Of a stretch of 64,000 nt of DNA, positions 38,980 through 47,160 are shown piece after piece (position 1 is the first letter of the stretch; each line of letters starts with the position of its first letter). The notes beneath the pieces are model-generated. The model ran no database searches. It was given only the letters and a program-made list of their open reading frames with translations, and was not told where the DNA came from. Source of the stretch: Vreelandella profundi (GTDB lineage Bacteria; Pseudomonadota; Gammaproteobacteria; Pseudomonadales; Halomonadaceae); assembly GCF_019722725.1 (NCBI RefSeq), contig NZ_CP077941.1, positions 2,232,001 to 2,296,000 of the forward strand, read 5' to 3'. The position numbers were made by a program, and so were the translations under genes.

Positions 38980-40161
38980 CTAACGGTTCAACACAATGAT
39001 GCTGTGGTCTTCCCAGTAGACATACACGCGATCTTCCCAAGTAGGTCGGTCACCGCGACGCTCGGTATTGGCCATACTGACCTTAATCATTTGGCCAGAG
39101 GGTGTACGCACGTAATACAGCGAGAACCCACCTAGATAGGCAATATCGTCAACTCTCCCTTCTGCCCAGTTATATTCCGTCGTCGGCTTTTCACGGGTTA
39201 ACCAAATCTTTTCAGGACGCAGTGCGACCCACACTCGCCTGTCCATCGCCTGGGTGGTAATGCCATGGTCAATATAAATAGGCCGCTCAAGCGCCGGGGC
39301 GGCAATCCGACAGTGATCGGCGGCATCTTCGATAATCTCGCCTTCAAAGACGTTCACCGTGCCGACGAACTCAGCCACCATGCGACTAACGGGGCTTTCA
39401 TAAATATCCACCGGCGAGCCCACCTGCTCTATCCAACCATCGGCCATAATCGCTACGCGATCCGCCATGGTCATGGCCTCTTCTTGGTCGTGGGTAACCA
39501 TAATGCAGGTAACGCCTACCTGCTCGATAATCTCGACGACCTCTAGCTGCATCTCAGTACGCAGCTTTTTATCCAGCGCGCCCATGGGTTCATCTAGCAG
39601 CAAGATCTTGGGCCGTTTCGCCAGCGAGCGCGCCAGTGCCACCCGCTGACGCTGGCCACCCGACAGATGGTGCGGCTTGCGCTTGGCAAAGCGTTCCATA
39701 TGCACAAGCTTGAGCATTTGCGCTACGCGGGCATCAACATCTGCTTTCGAGAGCTTGTCCTGCTTCAAACCAAAAGCAATGTTTTGCGCCACAGTCATAT
39801 GCGGAAACAGTGCATAAGACTGAAACATCATGTTGATAGGCCGCTTATGCGGCGGCATTGCGGTGATATTGACACCGTCTAATAAAATGCGGCCTTCGGT
39901 GGGTGTTTCAAAACCCGCGAGCATTCGCAGCAGCGTTGATTTACCCGATCCGGAACCACCTAGTAGCGCGAAAATTTCGCCGCGCTTAACCTGCAAGTTG
40001 ACATCATCCACCGCCAGCGCATCATCAAACCGCTTGCTTAAGCGTTTGACTTCCAGCACGACATCTTCAGCAAACCGCGGGGTCTTGCCCTGGGCGCGTG
40101 GTGCAGTCGTGTTGATAGGTGCGGTGGATAAAGCCTCGTTCGACAGGGGCGTAGTGACCAT
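38980..40161 (-). CDS. potG: Putrescine ABC transporter ATP-binding protein PotG
   Basis: Cytoplasmic ATPase of the polyamine importer, 393 residues. Walker A GGSGSGKSTLLR, Q-loop MMFQSYALF, signature LSGGQRQRVALARSL, Walker B ILLLDEPMGALD, H-loop VTHDQEEA and a C-terminal TOBE domain (LRPEKIWLT). The N-terminus carries about 35 extra residues before the ABC domain, as in E. coli PotG. ATG at 40161. It is separated from potF by 95 bases containing a strong hairpin. Confidence 0.94.
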   Translation of the reverse strand: MVTTPLSNEALSTAPINTTAPRAQGKTPRFAEDVVLEVKRLSKRFDDALAVDDVNLQVKRGEIFALLGGSGSGKSTLLRMLAGFETPTEGRILLDGVNITAMPPHKRPINMMFQSYALFPHMTVAQNIAFGLKQDKLSKADVDARVAQMLKLVHMERFAKRKPHHLSGGQRQRVALARSLAKRPKILLLDEPMGALDKKLRTEMQLEVVEIIEQVGVTCIMVTHDQEEAMTMADRVAIMADGWIEQVGSPVDIYESPVSRMVAEFVGTVNVFEGEIIEDAADHCRIAAPALERPIYIDHGITTQAMDRRVWVALRPEKIWLTREKPTTEYNWAEGRVDDIAYLGGFSLYYVRTPSGQMIKVSMANTERRGDRPTWEDRVYVYWEDHSIIVLNR

Positions 40162-40211
40162 TCGCCACTCCCATCAAAAAGCCCGAAAACCCGAGCGTTT
40201 AAAGACAAACA

Positions 40212-40238
40212 GCGAGACAAGCACGATGCTTGTCTCGC
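40212..40238 (-). terminator. Intercistronic hairpin between potF and potG
   Basis: Perfect 12-bp stem (GCGAGACAAGCA at 40212-40223 with TGCTTGTCTCGC at 40227-40238) and a 3-base loop. On the minus strand it is followed by TGTTTGTCTTT, a T-rich but interrupted tail. Such hairpins after a binding-protein gene commonly terminate part of the transcripts or protect the 3' end, so that the receptor is made in excess over the permease; that use here is inference. Confidence 0.6.
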
Positions 40239-40256
40239 CGCCAGACGATGCAATTA

Positions 40257-41360
40257 TTAATGACCTGATTTAACGCGATTCCAGGTGCGCGTCAGGACGC
40301 GCTGAACGTTTTGCGGCTTTTCCAAGGGTACAAATGAATTCTTCAACACCTCGGCCTCCGGGTAGATAGCCGGATCATTAATGATCTCGTCAGAGAGGTA
40401 TTCATTCGCCGCTAAGTTGGGATTGGCGTAGCGAACGTATTCAGTAATTTCAGCCGCTATCTCAGGGTCAAGAATAAAGTTGATAAATGCGTGCGCGTTC
40501 TCAGTATTGGGGGCGTCAGCAGGTACCGCCATCATATCAAACCATAGCTCAGAGCCTTCCTTGGGGATGCTGTAAGCGATAGTGAAATCACGCCCCGCCT
40601 CTTGTGCGCGCTCGGCGGCCTGAAAGATATCGCCCGAATAGCCGGCCGCAACGCAAATATCGCCGTTCGCTAGATCGGCAATGTAACGTGAGGAATGAAA
40701 GTAGGTAATGTCGTCGCGAATGCGGGTTATTACCTCGCCTGCGGCTTCCAGGTCGTCGCTATCATTACTTTGTGGGTCGAGCCCCAGATAGGACAGCGCT
40801 GCTGGCAGCATTTCGATACCAGAATCCATTAGCGAGATACCGCAGCCCGCAGCGCTCAGCGCACCGGTAATTTCTGGATCAAACAGAAGCGCCCAGCTGT
40901 CGACTGGGGCGTCTTCGCCAAGAATTTCTTCGATACGTTCGACGTTATAGCCGATACCGTTGGTTCCCCACATATAAGGAACTGCATACTCATTCGTTCC
41001 GTCGATACGTTCCAGATTAGCCATCAAATCTGGATCAAGGTTGCCAAGGTTGCTCAACAGCTCATGGTCAAGGGGCTGATAAACGCCCGCACTCAACTGG
41101 CGTGTAAAATATTGGCTAGAAGGCACGACCACATCATAGCCAGAGCGGCCGGCAAGCAAGGCGGCATCAAGCGTTTCGTTGCTATCGTAAACATCATAGG
41201 TCACGTCAATGCCGGTGCGCTCGGTAAATTTTTCAAGCGTTTCCGGAGCAATGTAATCAGACCAGTTAAACACCCGCACCTCATTGGCGTAGGTAGTGCT
41301 AGCCGCTGCGGCGAACGTGATGGCCGCAACGGCCGCGGAAAGTTTGTGAATGTTCCCCAT
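40257..41360 (-). CDS. potF: Putrescine-binding periplasmic protein PotF
   Basis: Extracellular polyamine receptor, 367 residues with a signal peptide (about 1-26, ending TYA). Conserved stretches are VRVFNWSDYIAPETLEKF, YDVYDSNETLDAALLAGRSGYDVVVPS, NGIGYN, and the acidic/aromatic pocket residues around WALLFDPE and YSGDIFQA. Start is the ATG at 41360 with AGGAG 8 bases upstream; an in-frame extension to 41411 is rejected. First gene of potFGHI. Confidence 0.94.
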   Translation of the reverse strand: MGNIHKLSAAVAAITFAAAASTTYANEVRVFNWSDYIAPETLEKFTERTGIDVTYDVYDSNETLDAALLAGRSGYDVVVPSSQYFTRQLSAGVYQPLDHELLSNLGNLDPDLMANLERIDGTNEYAVPYMWGTNGIGYNVERIEEILGEDAPVDSWALLFDPEITGALSAAGCGISLMDSGIEMLPAALSYLGLDPQSNDSDDLEAAGEVITRIRDDITYFHSSRYIADLANGDICVAAGYSGDIFQAAERAQEAGRDFTIAYSIPKEGSELWFDMMAVPADAPNTENAHAFINFILDPEIAAEITEYVRYANPNLAANEYLSDEIINDPAIYPEAEVLKNSFVPLEKPQNVQRVLTRTWNRVKSGH

Positions 41361-41604
41361 ATTACTGCTCCTATTATCTATATCCATCAAGCTATGCGAT
41401 CTTTTCAACACGGTTCTAAGCGATTATTGTGCCACGTATTCCCCGTGGCAAACTGTCTGCCACTCAAACAGCGTACGTCATAATGTTGGCCGTGCGAATT
41501 TTGCGGTGCGTGAGCCCCTATCGCAAGCCAATGTGAAAAATTCTTGTATTCCGCACCATCGGCCCCCACTTAAAAGCAGTGCGGCGACGTCGGCCAGCCC
41601 TTCA
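41361..41604. other. Non-coding stretch upstream of potF and ahpC
   Basis: Together with the ahpC promoter below, this makes a 358-base divergent intergenic region. It should hold the potF promoter on the minus strand, but I cannot assign one with confidence. Short frames here have no ribosome site or family likeness. Confidence 0.5.
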
Positions 41605-41641
41605 ATAGCTAAATGCTATCAACTGAATGGCTATTCTTAAT
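41605..41641 (+). promoter_or_regulatory. Candidate OxyR binding site of ahpCF
   Basis: The OxyR consensus is four elements with 7-base gaps, ATAG-N7-CTAT-N7-ATAG-N7-CTAT, 37 bases in all. Here ATAG (41605-41608), CTAT (41616-41619), ATGG (41627-41630) and TAAT (41638-41641) have exactly that spacing; the first half is perfect and the second degenerate. It ends one base before a plausible -35 element of ahpC, the position from which OxyR activates. Downstream genes are classic OxyR targets. Confidence 0.6.
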
Positions 41642-41670
41642 TTTATTCATTAGTCGTAAGCCCTTAGTAT
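41642..41670 (+). promoter_or_regulatory. Probable ahpC promoter
   Basis: -35 TTTATT (41642-41647), 17-base spacer, -10 TAGTAT (41665-41670). The weak -35 abutting the OxyR site fits an activator-dependent promoter. It lies 48 bases upstream of the ahpC ATG at 41719, which has GGAG at 41706-41709. Confidence 0.45.
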
Positions 41671-41718
41671 TATCATCACTTCTTAACCATTAACTCATCA
41701 ATTGCGGAGATTACCTGA

Positions 41719-42282
41719 ATGTCGTTAATCAACACTGAAGTTAAGCCATTTAAAGCAACAGCTTATGTTAACGGTGAATTTGTCGATGTTACTGAAGCCG
41801 ACATGCAAGGCCAGTGGTCTATCTTTTTCTTCTACCCCGCTGACTTCACCTTTGTATGCCCAACCGAGCTTGGCGACCTAGCCGATCACTATGCCGAGTT
41901 CAAAAAACTGGGCGTTGAAATCTACAGTGTTTCTACTGACACCCATTTCACGCACAAAGCATGGCACGACAGCTCTGACACTATCGGCAAGCTGCAGTAT
42001 CCGATGATTGCTGATCCGACGCTGCGTATTTCACGCAACTTTGAAGTGCTGATCGAAGACGCTGGTCTTGCCGAGCGCGGTACCTTTGTTGTCGATCCTG
42101 ACGGCAAAATCCAAATTGTCGAAATCAACGCTGGCAACATCGGCCGTAATGCCGAAGAGCTGCTGCGTAAAGTGAAAGCCGCTCAGTACGTTCGCGCTAA
42201 CCCGAACGAAGTTTGCCCGGCTAAATGGAAAGAAGGCGAAGAAACGCTAGCGCCTTCTTTGGATCTGGTAGGCAAAATCTAA
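41719..42282 (+). CDS. ahpC: Alkyl hydroperoxide reductase subunit C (peroxiredoxin)
   Basis: Typical 2-Cys peroxiredoxin reducing H2O2, organic peroxides and peroxynitrite. 187 residues. Peroxidatic C47 in DFTFVCPTE, resolving C166 in NEVCPAKW. The start is [21 protein letters not shown] in part, matching E. coli AhpC closely. It is reduced by AhpF, encoded downstream. Confidence 0.97.
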   Translation: MSLINTEVKPFKATAYVNGEFVDVTEADMQGQWSIFFFYPADFTFVCPTELGDLADHYAEFKKLGVEIYSVSTDTHFTHKAWHDSSDTIGKLQYPMIADPTLRISRNFEVLIEDAGLAERGTFVVDPDGKIQIVEINAGNIGRNAEELLRKVKAAQYVRANPNEVCPAKWKEGEETLAPSLDLVGKI

Positions 42283-42302
42283 ACTGCCTATCGATCTAAC
42301 CG

Positions 42303-42361
42303 GCCGCCAAGCTTAGCTTTGGCGGCTAGTGATACCTCAGCACCCGGGTCCTGCCCGGGTG
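42303..42361 (+). terminator. Two hairpins between ahpC and ahpF
   Basis: First hairpin: GCCGCCAA (42303-42310) with TTGGCGGC (42319-42326). Second: CACCCGGG (42341-42348) with CCCGGGTG (42354-42361), followed by TTCTGTTTC. The second looks like a leaky intrinsic terminator. Its position would let more ahpC than ahpF be made, which suits their stoichiometry; that is inference. Confidence 0.5.
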
Positions 42362-42400
42362 TTCTGTTTCTACTCAGAGTACTGCGAGGAAGCTACTGTC

Positions 42401-43957
42401 ATGCTGGACGCCAATTTAAAATCCCAGTTGAAAACGTATCTGGAGAAAGTGACTCAGCCGTTCGAGATCGTTGCGTCCCTCGATGACGGTGCCAAGTCAC
42501 AAGAACTACTGGGTCTGCTGCAAGATATCAGCAGCTTAAGCGATAAGATTACCCTGCACAGCGACGGCCAAGATCCCCGCACGCCGTCGTTTGCGATTAA
42601 CCGCCCCGGCGAAGACACCGGCGTGGTGTTTGCAGGCATCCCGATGGGCCACGAATTTACATCGCTGGTTCTCGCGCTGCTGCAAGTAGGCGGCCATCCG
42701 CCTAAAACCTCTGATAAATTGCTGGATCAAATCAGAGCGCTCGACGGCGTAATGCTGTTTGAGACCTACTACTCACTTTCCTGCCAGAACTGCCCCGACG
42801 TTGTTCAGGCGCTTAATCTCATGGCCATCTTTAATCCTAACGTGCGCCATGTCGCGATTGACGGCGCGCTGTTTCAGGATGAAGTTGAGTCTCGTGAAAT
42901 CATGTCGGTGCCGAGCGTATACTTGAACGGCAAGCCGTTTGACCAGGGCCGCATGACGCTTGAGCAGATTTTAGCCAAGGTCGACACCGGCGCTGCTGAG
43001 CGTGATGCCAAACAGCTCAGCGAAAAAGCGGCCTTTGACACGCTCGTGATTGGCGGTGGCCCCGCGGGTGCGGCGGCAGCGATTTATTCGGCTCGTAAAG
43101 GTATTAACACCGGCATCGCCGCGGGGCGCTTCGGTGGCCAGGTGGCCGATACCATGGGGATTGAAAACTTTATCTCAGTTTCGCACACCGAAGGTCCAAA
43201 GCTTGTCAGCGCGCTCGAAGAGCACGTGAAAGATTATGAAGTCGATGTAATGAATCTGCAGTTCGCGACTACCTTTAAAGCAGCTGAGGCTCAAGGCGGC
43301 CTGCATGAAGTGTCGTTTGACTCAGGCGCGACGCTTAAGAGTAAAACGCTGGTGCTCGCGACCGGTGCCCGCTGGCGCGAAATGAACGTTCCCGGCGAGC
43401 AGCAGTACCGCAATAAAGGCGTTGCCTACTGCCCTCACTGCGATGGCCCGTTGTTCAAAGGCAAGCGCGTTGCCGTTATTGGCGGCGGCAACTCTGGGGT
43501 TGAAGCAGCTATCGACTTAGCGGGCATTGTGGGCCACGTGACGCTGATTGAGTTTATGGGCGAGATGCGCGCCGATGCAGTGCTGCAGAAAAAACTTAAG
43601 AGCCTGACCAACGTCGATATTATTCTTAATGCACAGAGCACCGAAGTCACTGGCGACGGCAGCCGTGTAAACGGCTTGGTCTATAAAGATCGCACCAACG
43701 ATGAAAGCAAATCCATTGCGTTAGATGGCATCTTTGTACAAATTGGGCTGGTGCCCAACACCGAATGGCTGAAAGGCTCACCGATTGAAATGACGCCACG
43801 CGGGGAGATCATCGTCGATGCACACGGAATGACGTCGGTACCCGGCGTATTTGCGGCTGGCGATGTTACCACCGTGCCCTACAAGCAAATCATTATTGCC
43901 ATGGGCGAAGGCGCCAAAGCGTCGCTCGGCGCGTTTGACTATCTCATTCGCAATTAA
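42401..43957 (+). CDS. ahpF: Alkyl hydroperoxide reductase subunit F
   Basis: NADH-dependent flavoprotein that reduces AhpC. 518 residues (E. coli 521). An N-terminal tandem thioredoxin-like domain has the redox pair C128-QN-C131; then comes the thioredoxin-reductase-like part with [19 protein letters not shown] (FAD), active-site C344-PH-C347 in YCPHCDGP, the NADH fold [19 protein letters not shown] and the closing [14 protein letters not shown] used the ATG at 42401 with GAGGAAG upstream; the frame extends back to 42329 without similarity. Confidence 0.96.
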   Translation: MLDANLKSQLKTYLEKVTQPFEIVASLDDGAKSQELLGLLQDISSLSDKITLHSDGQDPRTPSFAINRPGEDTGVVFAGIPMGHEFTSLVLALLQVGGHPPKTSDKLLDQIRALDGVMLFETYYSLSCQNCPDVVQALNLMAIFNPNVRHVAIDGALFQDEVESREIMSVPSVYLNGKPFDQGRMTLEQILAKVDTGAAERDAKQLSEKAAFDTLVIGGGPAGAAAAIYSARKGINTGIAAGRFGGQVADTMGIENFISVSHTEGPKLVSALEEHVKDYEVDVMNLQFATTFKAAEAQGGLHEVSFDSGATLKSKTLVLATGARWREMNVPGEQQYRNKGVAYCPHCDGPLFKGKRVAVIGGGNSGVEAAIDLAGIVGHVTLIEFMGEMRADAVLQKKLKSLTNVDIILNAQSTEVTGDGSRVNGLVYKDRTNDESKSIALDGIFVQIGLVPNTEWLKGSPIEMTPRGEIIVDAHGMTSVPGVFAAGDVTTVPYKQIIIAMGEGAKASLGAFDYLIRN

Positions 43958-43975
43958 CGATTGGGAAATGCAAAA

Positions 43976-44054
43976 AAAGCCCGCTGGGTTGAACTGTTGA
44001 GGGTCAACTGTTGAGGGTCAACTGTTGAGGATCAGCTCAACGTCAGCGGGCTTT
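43976..44054 (+). terminator. Intrinsic terminator of ahpCF with a repeat-filled loop
   Basis: Perfect 11-bp outer stem: AAAGCCCGCTG (43976-43986) with CAGCGGGCTTT (44044-44054), then CTT and a preceding A-run, so it can act both ways between convergent ahpF and phaC. The 57-base interior is unusually long and holds a 3 x 14-bp tandem array whose junctions (GTTGA-GGG-TCAAC) can form small hairpins. Confidence 0.8.
43992..44033. repeat. Three tandem 14-bp units inside the ahpCF terminator
   Basis: Units AACTGTTGAGGGTC (43992-44005), the same (44006-44019) and AACTGTTGAGGATC (44020-44033), one mismatch. The following CTCAAC (44036-44041) pairs with GTTGA at the loop base. The array probably expanded by slippage within the loop, where length is not constrained. 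Confidence 0.9.
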
Positions 44055-44073
44055 CTTATGATCATAGCAGCAC

Positions 44074-45945
44074 TTACGGCGTCGTTGGTATGTCTCCTAG
44101 CACCTCAGGGATGGTCATCTTGACGTAGCGCCCTGGCGACGGCTCGATGATCGAAAGTGCGCCATCGCCAGGTTGGCGCACGGGCACCATTTTCTCGCGG
44201 TCGGCGTAGCCATTGTCAGTCATCCACGCCTGCCAGTGAGGCCACCATGAGCCCTCATGCTCACTCGCGCTTTCCAGCCACGCTTCATGGCTTTCCGGCA
44301 ATGCATCGTTGGTCCAATATCCGTACTTATTCTTATGCGGCGGATTAACAATACCCGCAATGTGTCCAGAACCGCCAAGCACAAAGGTTGCCGGCCCCTT
44401 AGGTAGCAATGCCCCGTAGTAAGTGCTGTTCCATTTAGCGATATGATCTTCTTTGGTCGATACGAAATAGCTGGGCGTTGAGATTTTGCGCAGATCAATC
44501 TTTACGCCATCTAATTCAATGCCGTTTGGTTCAACTAAGCGATTCTCTAAGTACATATGACGCAAGTACCAAGCGTGGGTGCCTGCAGCCAAATTGGTGC
44601 CATCGGTATTCCAGTAAAGCAGATCAAAAGCGGCAGGCGTTTCACCCTTTAAATAATTATTAATGTAGAACGACCAAAACAAATCATTTTCACGCAGTAA
44701 ATTAAAGGTGTAGGCCATTGAACGGCCGTCCAAATAGCCTTTCAACTGCAGCGTTTGCTCAATACCTTCAACCACACGCTCGTTGAGGAAAACGCCGATA
44801 TCACCAGGATCGCGAAAATCCTGCAGCGTAGCCATATAGGTCACCGACTTCACTTTCCGCCCACGCCGAGTACTCGTAAGGTAAGCCACCGTTGAAGCCG
44901 TTAGCGTGCCGCCAACACAATAGCTCAGTAGATTCACCGACTTCTCGCCACAGGCCTGCTCAATGGCATCCATCGCGCTAATGGGCCCCATCTGCATATA
45001 GTCGGCCCAGGTGATATCACGCTGTTCAGGGCCGGGATTGCGCCAGGAAATCAAGAACACCGTATGCCCTTGCCCCACTAACCACTTAACCATGGAATTA
45101 TCGTCACGAAGATCAAGGATGTAATACTTATTGATCCACGGCGGCACCATTAGCAGCGGCGTTTTAAAGGTTTTTTCTGTGGTGGGTGTGTACTGAATCA
45201 GTTGGATCAATTCATTTTCATACACCACCGCGCCGGGCGTCACCGCAATATTGTGACCCACACCAAAAGCGCCGCGGTCGGTCATGCGAATATTGATCCC
45301 CTCGGCGGAGTTGCCCAAATCTTCGCGTAAGCTCGCTAAACCATCAACCAAGTTCTGGCCGCGCGTTTCAAGCGTTTTACGCATAACCTCTGGATTAGTG
45401 GTCATAAAGTTCGTCGGCGCCATCGCGTTCACCAGCTGACGCGCGTAAAACATCAAGTTTCGCTTATGGGTTTCATCCAGGCCGCTCAAGCTTTCCACCA
45501 GCTCTTCAACGACCTGGGAAAACAGTAAATACTGCTGCATGATCGCCATGTAATACGGCTCTTGGGTCCAAGCATCGTCTTTAAAGCGGCGATCACTTTT
45601 CGCCGGGGTGATCAGTGGTGAGACCTGCTCGCCGGCCATGCCACGCATTGCCTGCTGACACAAGAGCCACTGGTCTTGTAGCAAACGGGTTTGGGTTTCA
45701 AATAGTAGGGTAGGATTCTGCATCAGCGACTGCGCCCCGGCCTCAAAGCTTTCACGCATATCGGCATAGATAGGGCCGGCAGCTTCGCTGGGGGCAATAC
45801 GAGAAAGCAAGTCCTGCATCAGCCCCTGATACTGGTCGCTAATATCACTAAGCTGGATAGTCCAAGCATCGGCTTCGGCCTGAGAAAGCCCTTCAGAGAG
45901 TTTTTGAGATATAGCCTGAAACGGATTCTGCCACGCTGACTGCAT
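44074..45945 (-). CDS. phaC: Class I poly(3-hydroxyalkanoate) synthase
   Basis: Polymerises hydroxyacyl-CoA into PHA at the granule surface. 623 residues. Triad C343 (lipase-like box S341-Y-C-V-G-G), D500 (STKEDHIA) and H528 (GGSGHIAG); the family PPWINKYYILDL and WRNPGPEQRD blocks are present. Residue 341 is Ser where most class I enzymes have Gly before x-C; I recall this softened box as reported for Halomonas enzymes. Start is the ATG at 45945 with GGGGGAG upstream; an ORF extension to 46002 runs through the intercistronic hairpin and is rejected. Confidence 0.95.
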   Translation of the reverse strand: MQSAWQNPFQAISQKLSEGLSQAEADAWTIQLSDISDQYQGLMQDLLSRIAPSEAAGPIYADMRESFEAGAQSLMQNPTLLFETQTRLLQDQWLLCQQAMRGMAGEQVSPLITPAKSDRRFKDDAWTQEPYYMAIMQQYLLFSQVVEELVESLSGLDETHKRNLMFYARQLVNAMAPTNFMTTNPEVMRKTLETRGQNLVDGLASLREDLGNSAEGINIRMTDRGAFGVGHNIAVTPGAVVYENELIQLIQYTPTTEKTFKTPLLMVPPWINKYYILDLRDDNSMVKWLVGQGHTVFLISWRNPGPEQRDITWADYMQMGPISAMDAIEQACGEKSVNLLSYCVGGTLTASTVAYLTSTRRGRKVKSVTYMATLQDFRDPGDIGVFLNERVVEGIEQTLQLKGYLDGRSMAYTFNLLRENDLFWSFYINNYLKGETPAAFDLLYWNTDGTNLAAGTHAWYLRHMYLENRLVEPNGIELDGVKIDLRKISTPSYFVSTKEDHIAKWNSTYYGALLPKGPATFVLGGSGHIAGIVNPPHKNKYGYWTNDALPESHEAWLESASEHEGSWWPHWQAWMTDNGYADREKMVPVRQPGDGALSIIEPSPGRYVKMTIPEVLGDIPTTP

Positions 45946-46020
45946 ACTTACTCCCCCTCGCCTACTCGCGGCGCACCAAGCGCTGTCGACCGGCTTGGCC
46001 ATGGATCAAGATGATCAAAG

Positions 46021-46048
46021 CATCGCGGCGCCCTTAGGCGCCGCGATG
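46021..46048 (-). terminator. Strong hairpin between the phasin gene and phaC
   Basis: Perfect 12-bp GC-rich stem (CATCGCGGCGCC at 46021-46032 with GGCGCCGCGATG at 46037-46048) and a CTTA tetraloop; on the minus strand it is followed by CTTTGATC, a short T-tail. It probably stops or slows part of the transcripts, giving more phasin than synthase; the effect is inferred. Confidence 0.6.
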
Positions 46049-46058
46049 ATGATCTCAC

Positions 46059-46469
46059 TCAGCTTTTACGCGATGCCTGGCTAGAGGCTTTGGCCGATGG
46101 TCCGCCTTTGGTTGCAGCCTTGGCTTGGTCCGACATTTGCTGTCCGGCTTCGCTAAACATCTTTTCCATTTCAGATTTGAACTGCTGGCTCATCTCACTC
46201 ATTGCCCTCGCATCTTCCTGCATCTGCTGGGACACTTCGTTCATCATTTCTGCTTGCTTAGTGCTAAAATCGCGCAGCCCTTCAGCATCTTTGATTTCAG
46301 TAGCGCTACGCATCCGCTCGGTGCCCATTTGGCTGTAGCGTTTCATAGCTTCCAACTGATACTGGGTCATTTTTTCCATATTGTTGAGCATCAGCGAATT
46401 GATTTTGCGCATAGGCTCAAACATTTGACGCGTTTGGGCGTTAAAGGCGTCCGTCATATTGTCTTGCAT
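46059..46469 (-). CDS. phaP: Phasin family protein
   Basis: Granule-coating protein of 136 residues, nearly all helix, with the phasin pattern MFEPMRKINSLMLNNMEKM and YQLEAMKRYSQMGTERMRSA, then a coiled coil rich in Q, E, M and S, and a low-complexity Ala/Lys/Ser tail. It lies directly upstream of phaC on the same strand, which supports the call. ATG at 46469 with GAGGAGCAGA upstream. Confidence 0.9.
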   Translation of the reverse strand: MQDNMTDAFNAQTRQMFEPMRKINSLMLNNMEKMTQYQLEAMKRYSQMGTERMRSATEIKDAEGLRDFSTKQAEMMNEVSQQMQEDARAMSEMSQQFKSEMEKMFSEAGQQMSDQAKAATKGGPSAKASSQASRKS

Positions 46470-46540
46470 TGTGTCTGCTCCTCTCGATGGATCCTTGGCA
46501 TGAGCCTTAGGCTACACATGTAAAACGCCTGGAGTGACTC

Positions 46541-46569
46541 ATAGTGACGCAGCATTGCTGCACTGTAAA
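46541..46569 (-). promoter_or_regulatory. Candidate phasin promoter with a palindromic operator in the spacer
   Basis: On the minus strand: -35 TTTACA (46569-46564), 17-base spacer, -10 CACTAT (46546-46541). The spacer carries the perfect palindrome GCAGC-AAT-GCTGC (46561-46549). A palindrome between -35 and -10 is a classic repressor position, and phasin genes are typically repressed by the granule-binding regulator PhaR, which recognises TGC/GCA-type sites. The -10 is poor. No phaR gene is recognised in this window. Confidence 0.4.
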
Positions 46570-46584
46570 AACGCACTACAAAAC

Positions 46585-46619
46585 GAGTAGCCGCTGACAT
46601 GCGGGTTTGCAAACTACTC
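46585..46619 (-). terminator. Branched hairpin after the DUF6489 gene
   Basis: On the minus strand GAGTAG (46619-46614) pairs with CTACTC (46590-46585), enclosing the palindrome GTTTGCAAAC and a 4-bp stem CCGC/GCGG, followed by GTTTTGT. This looks like an intrinsic terminator separating the DUF6489 gene from the phasin promoter. Confidence 0.45.
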
Positions 46620-46638
46620 TAGAAAGCATCCTTGCCTT

Positions 46639-47085
46639 CTATCCTTTCGCTCGAGAGCGCGAAGAAGCGGCTGTTTTCGCCTTAGCGCTCTTCTCGCTTG
46701 AACTGCCTGTGTCCGACGCTCCTGAAGACGATGCGCCGTTGCGTGATGCACCAGAGCTGGCCTTTTCATCCGCGGCAGTAGAATCATCAGACGCAGCGGC
46801 ATTACCTGCTTGGCGCAGCATATCCAGCATCATTTGCTGGTAGGTGCCGAAGTTAGCTAAACCCTGGGAAAGCCCTTGTGATAGTCCTTCTGAAAGCCCC
46901 TGCTGCATCATCGGCTGTTGCAAGAAAGGCCGCATAAGGCTCATAGGATCATAACCTTCAACCCCGGATTCCATTTGCCGCTGAATATTTTCCAGCAGAT
47001 GCTTTTGGAATTCCTCGACATCAGGCAGCCCCAGCGATTGGCGAAACTCATCAGGGGTAAGATCAAACTCAACGTTAATCTTCAT
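46639..47085 (-). CDS. DUF6489 family protein
   Basis: 148 residues. A conserved N-terminal domain (MKINVEFDLTPDEFRQSLGL, then DVEEFQKHLLENIQRQM) is followed by a Gln/Gly-rich stretch with the near-repeat LSEGLSQGLSQGL (about residues 64-76) and a low-complexity Ser/Ala/Lys tail (from about 95) like those of granule-associated proteins. It recurs beside phaP-phaC in relatives to my knowledge, suggesting a PHA granule link; no function is established. ATG at 47085 with AGGAGCCGCC upstream. Confidence 0.75.
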   Translation of the reverse strand: MKINVEFDLTPDEFRQSLGLPDVEEFQKHLLENIQRQMESGVEGYDPMSLMRPFLQQPMMQQGLSEGLSQGLSQGLANFGTYQQMMLDMLRQAGNAAASDDSTAADEKASSGASRNGASSSGASDTGSSSEKSAKAKTAASSRSRAKG

Positions 47086-47160
47086 AGGCGGCTCCTGCCA
47101 AGTTTTACCGACACTCGTTTTATCTGAGTGTAGCAGCGATAGGCAAATTTCACCGTGGCT

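Noticed and set aside
39830..40273. 147-codon plus-strand frame over potG
   Set aside because: Mirror of the ATPase gene with its motifs on the minus strand; no ribosome site.
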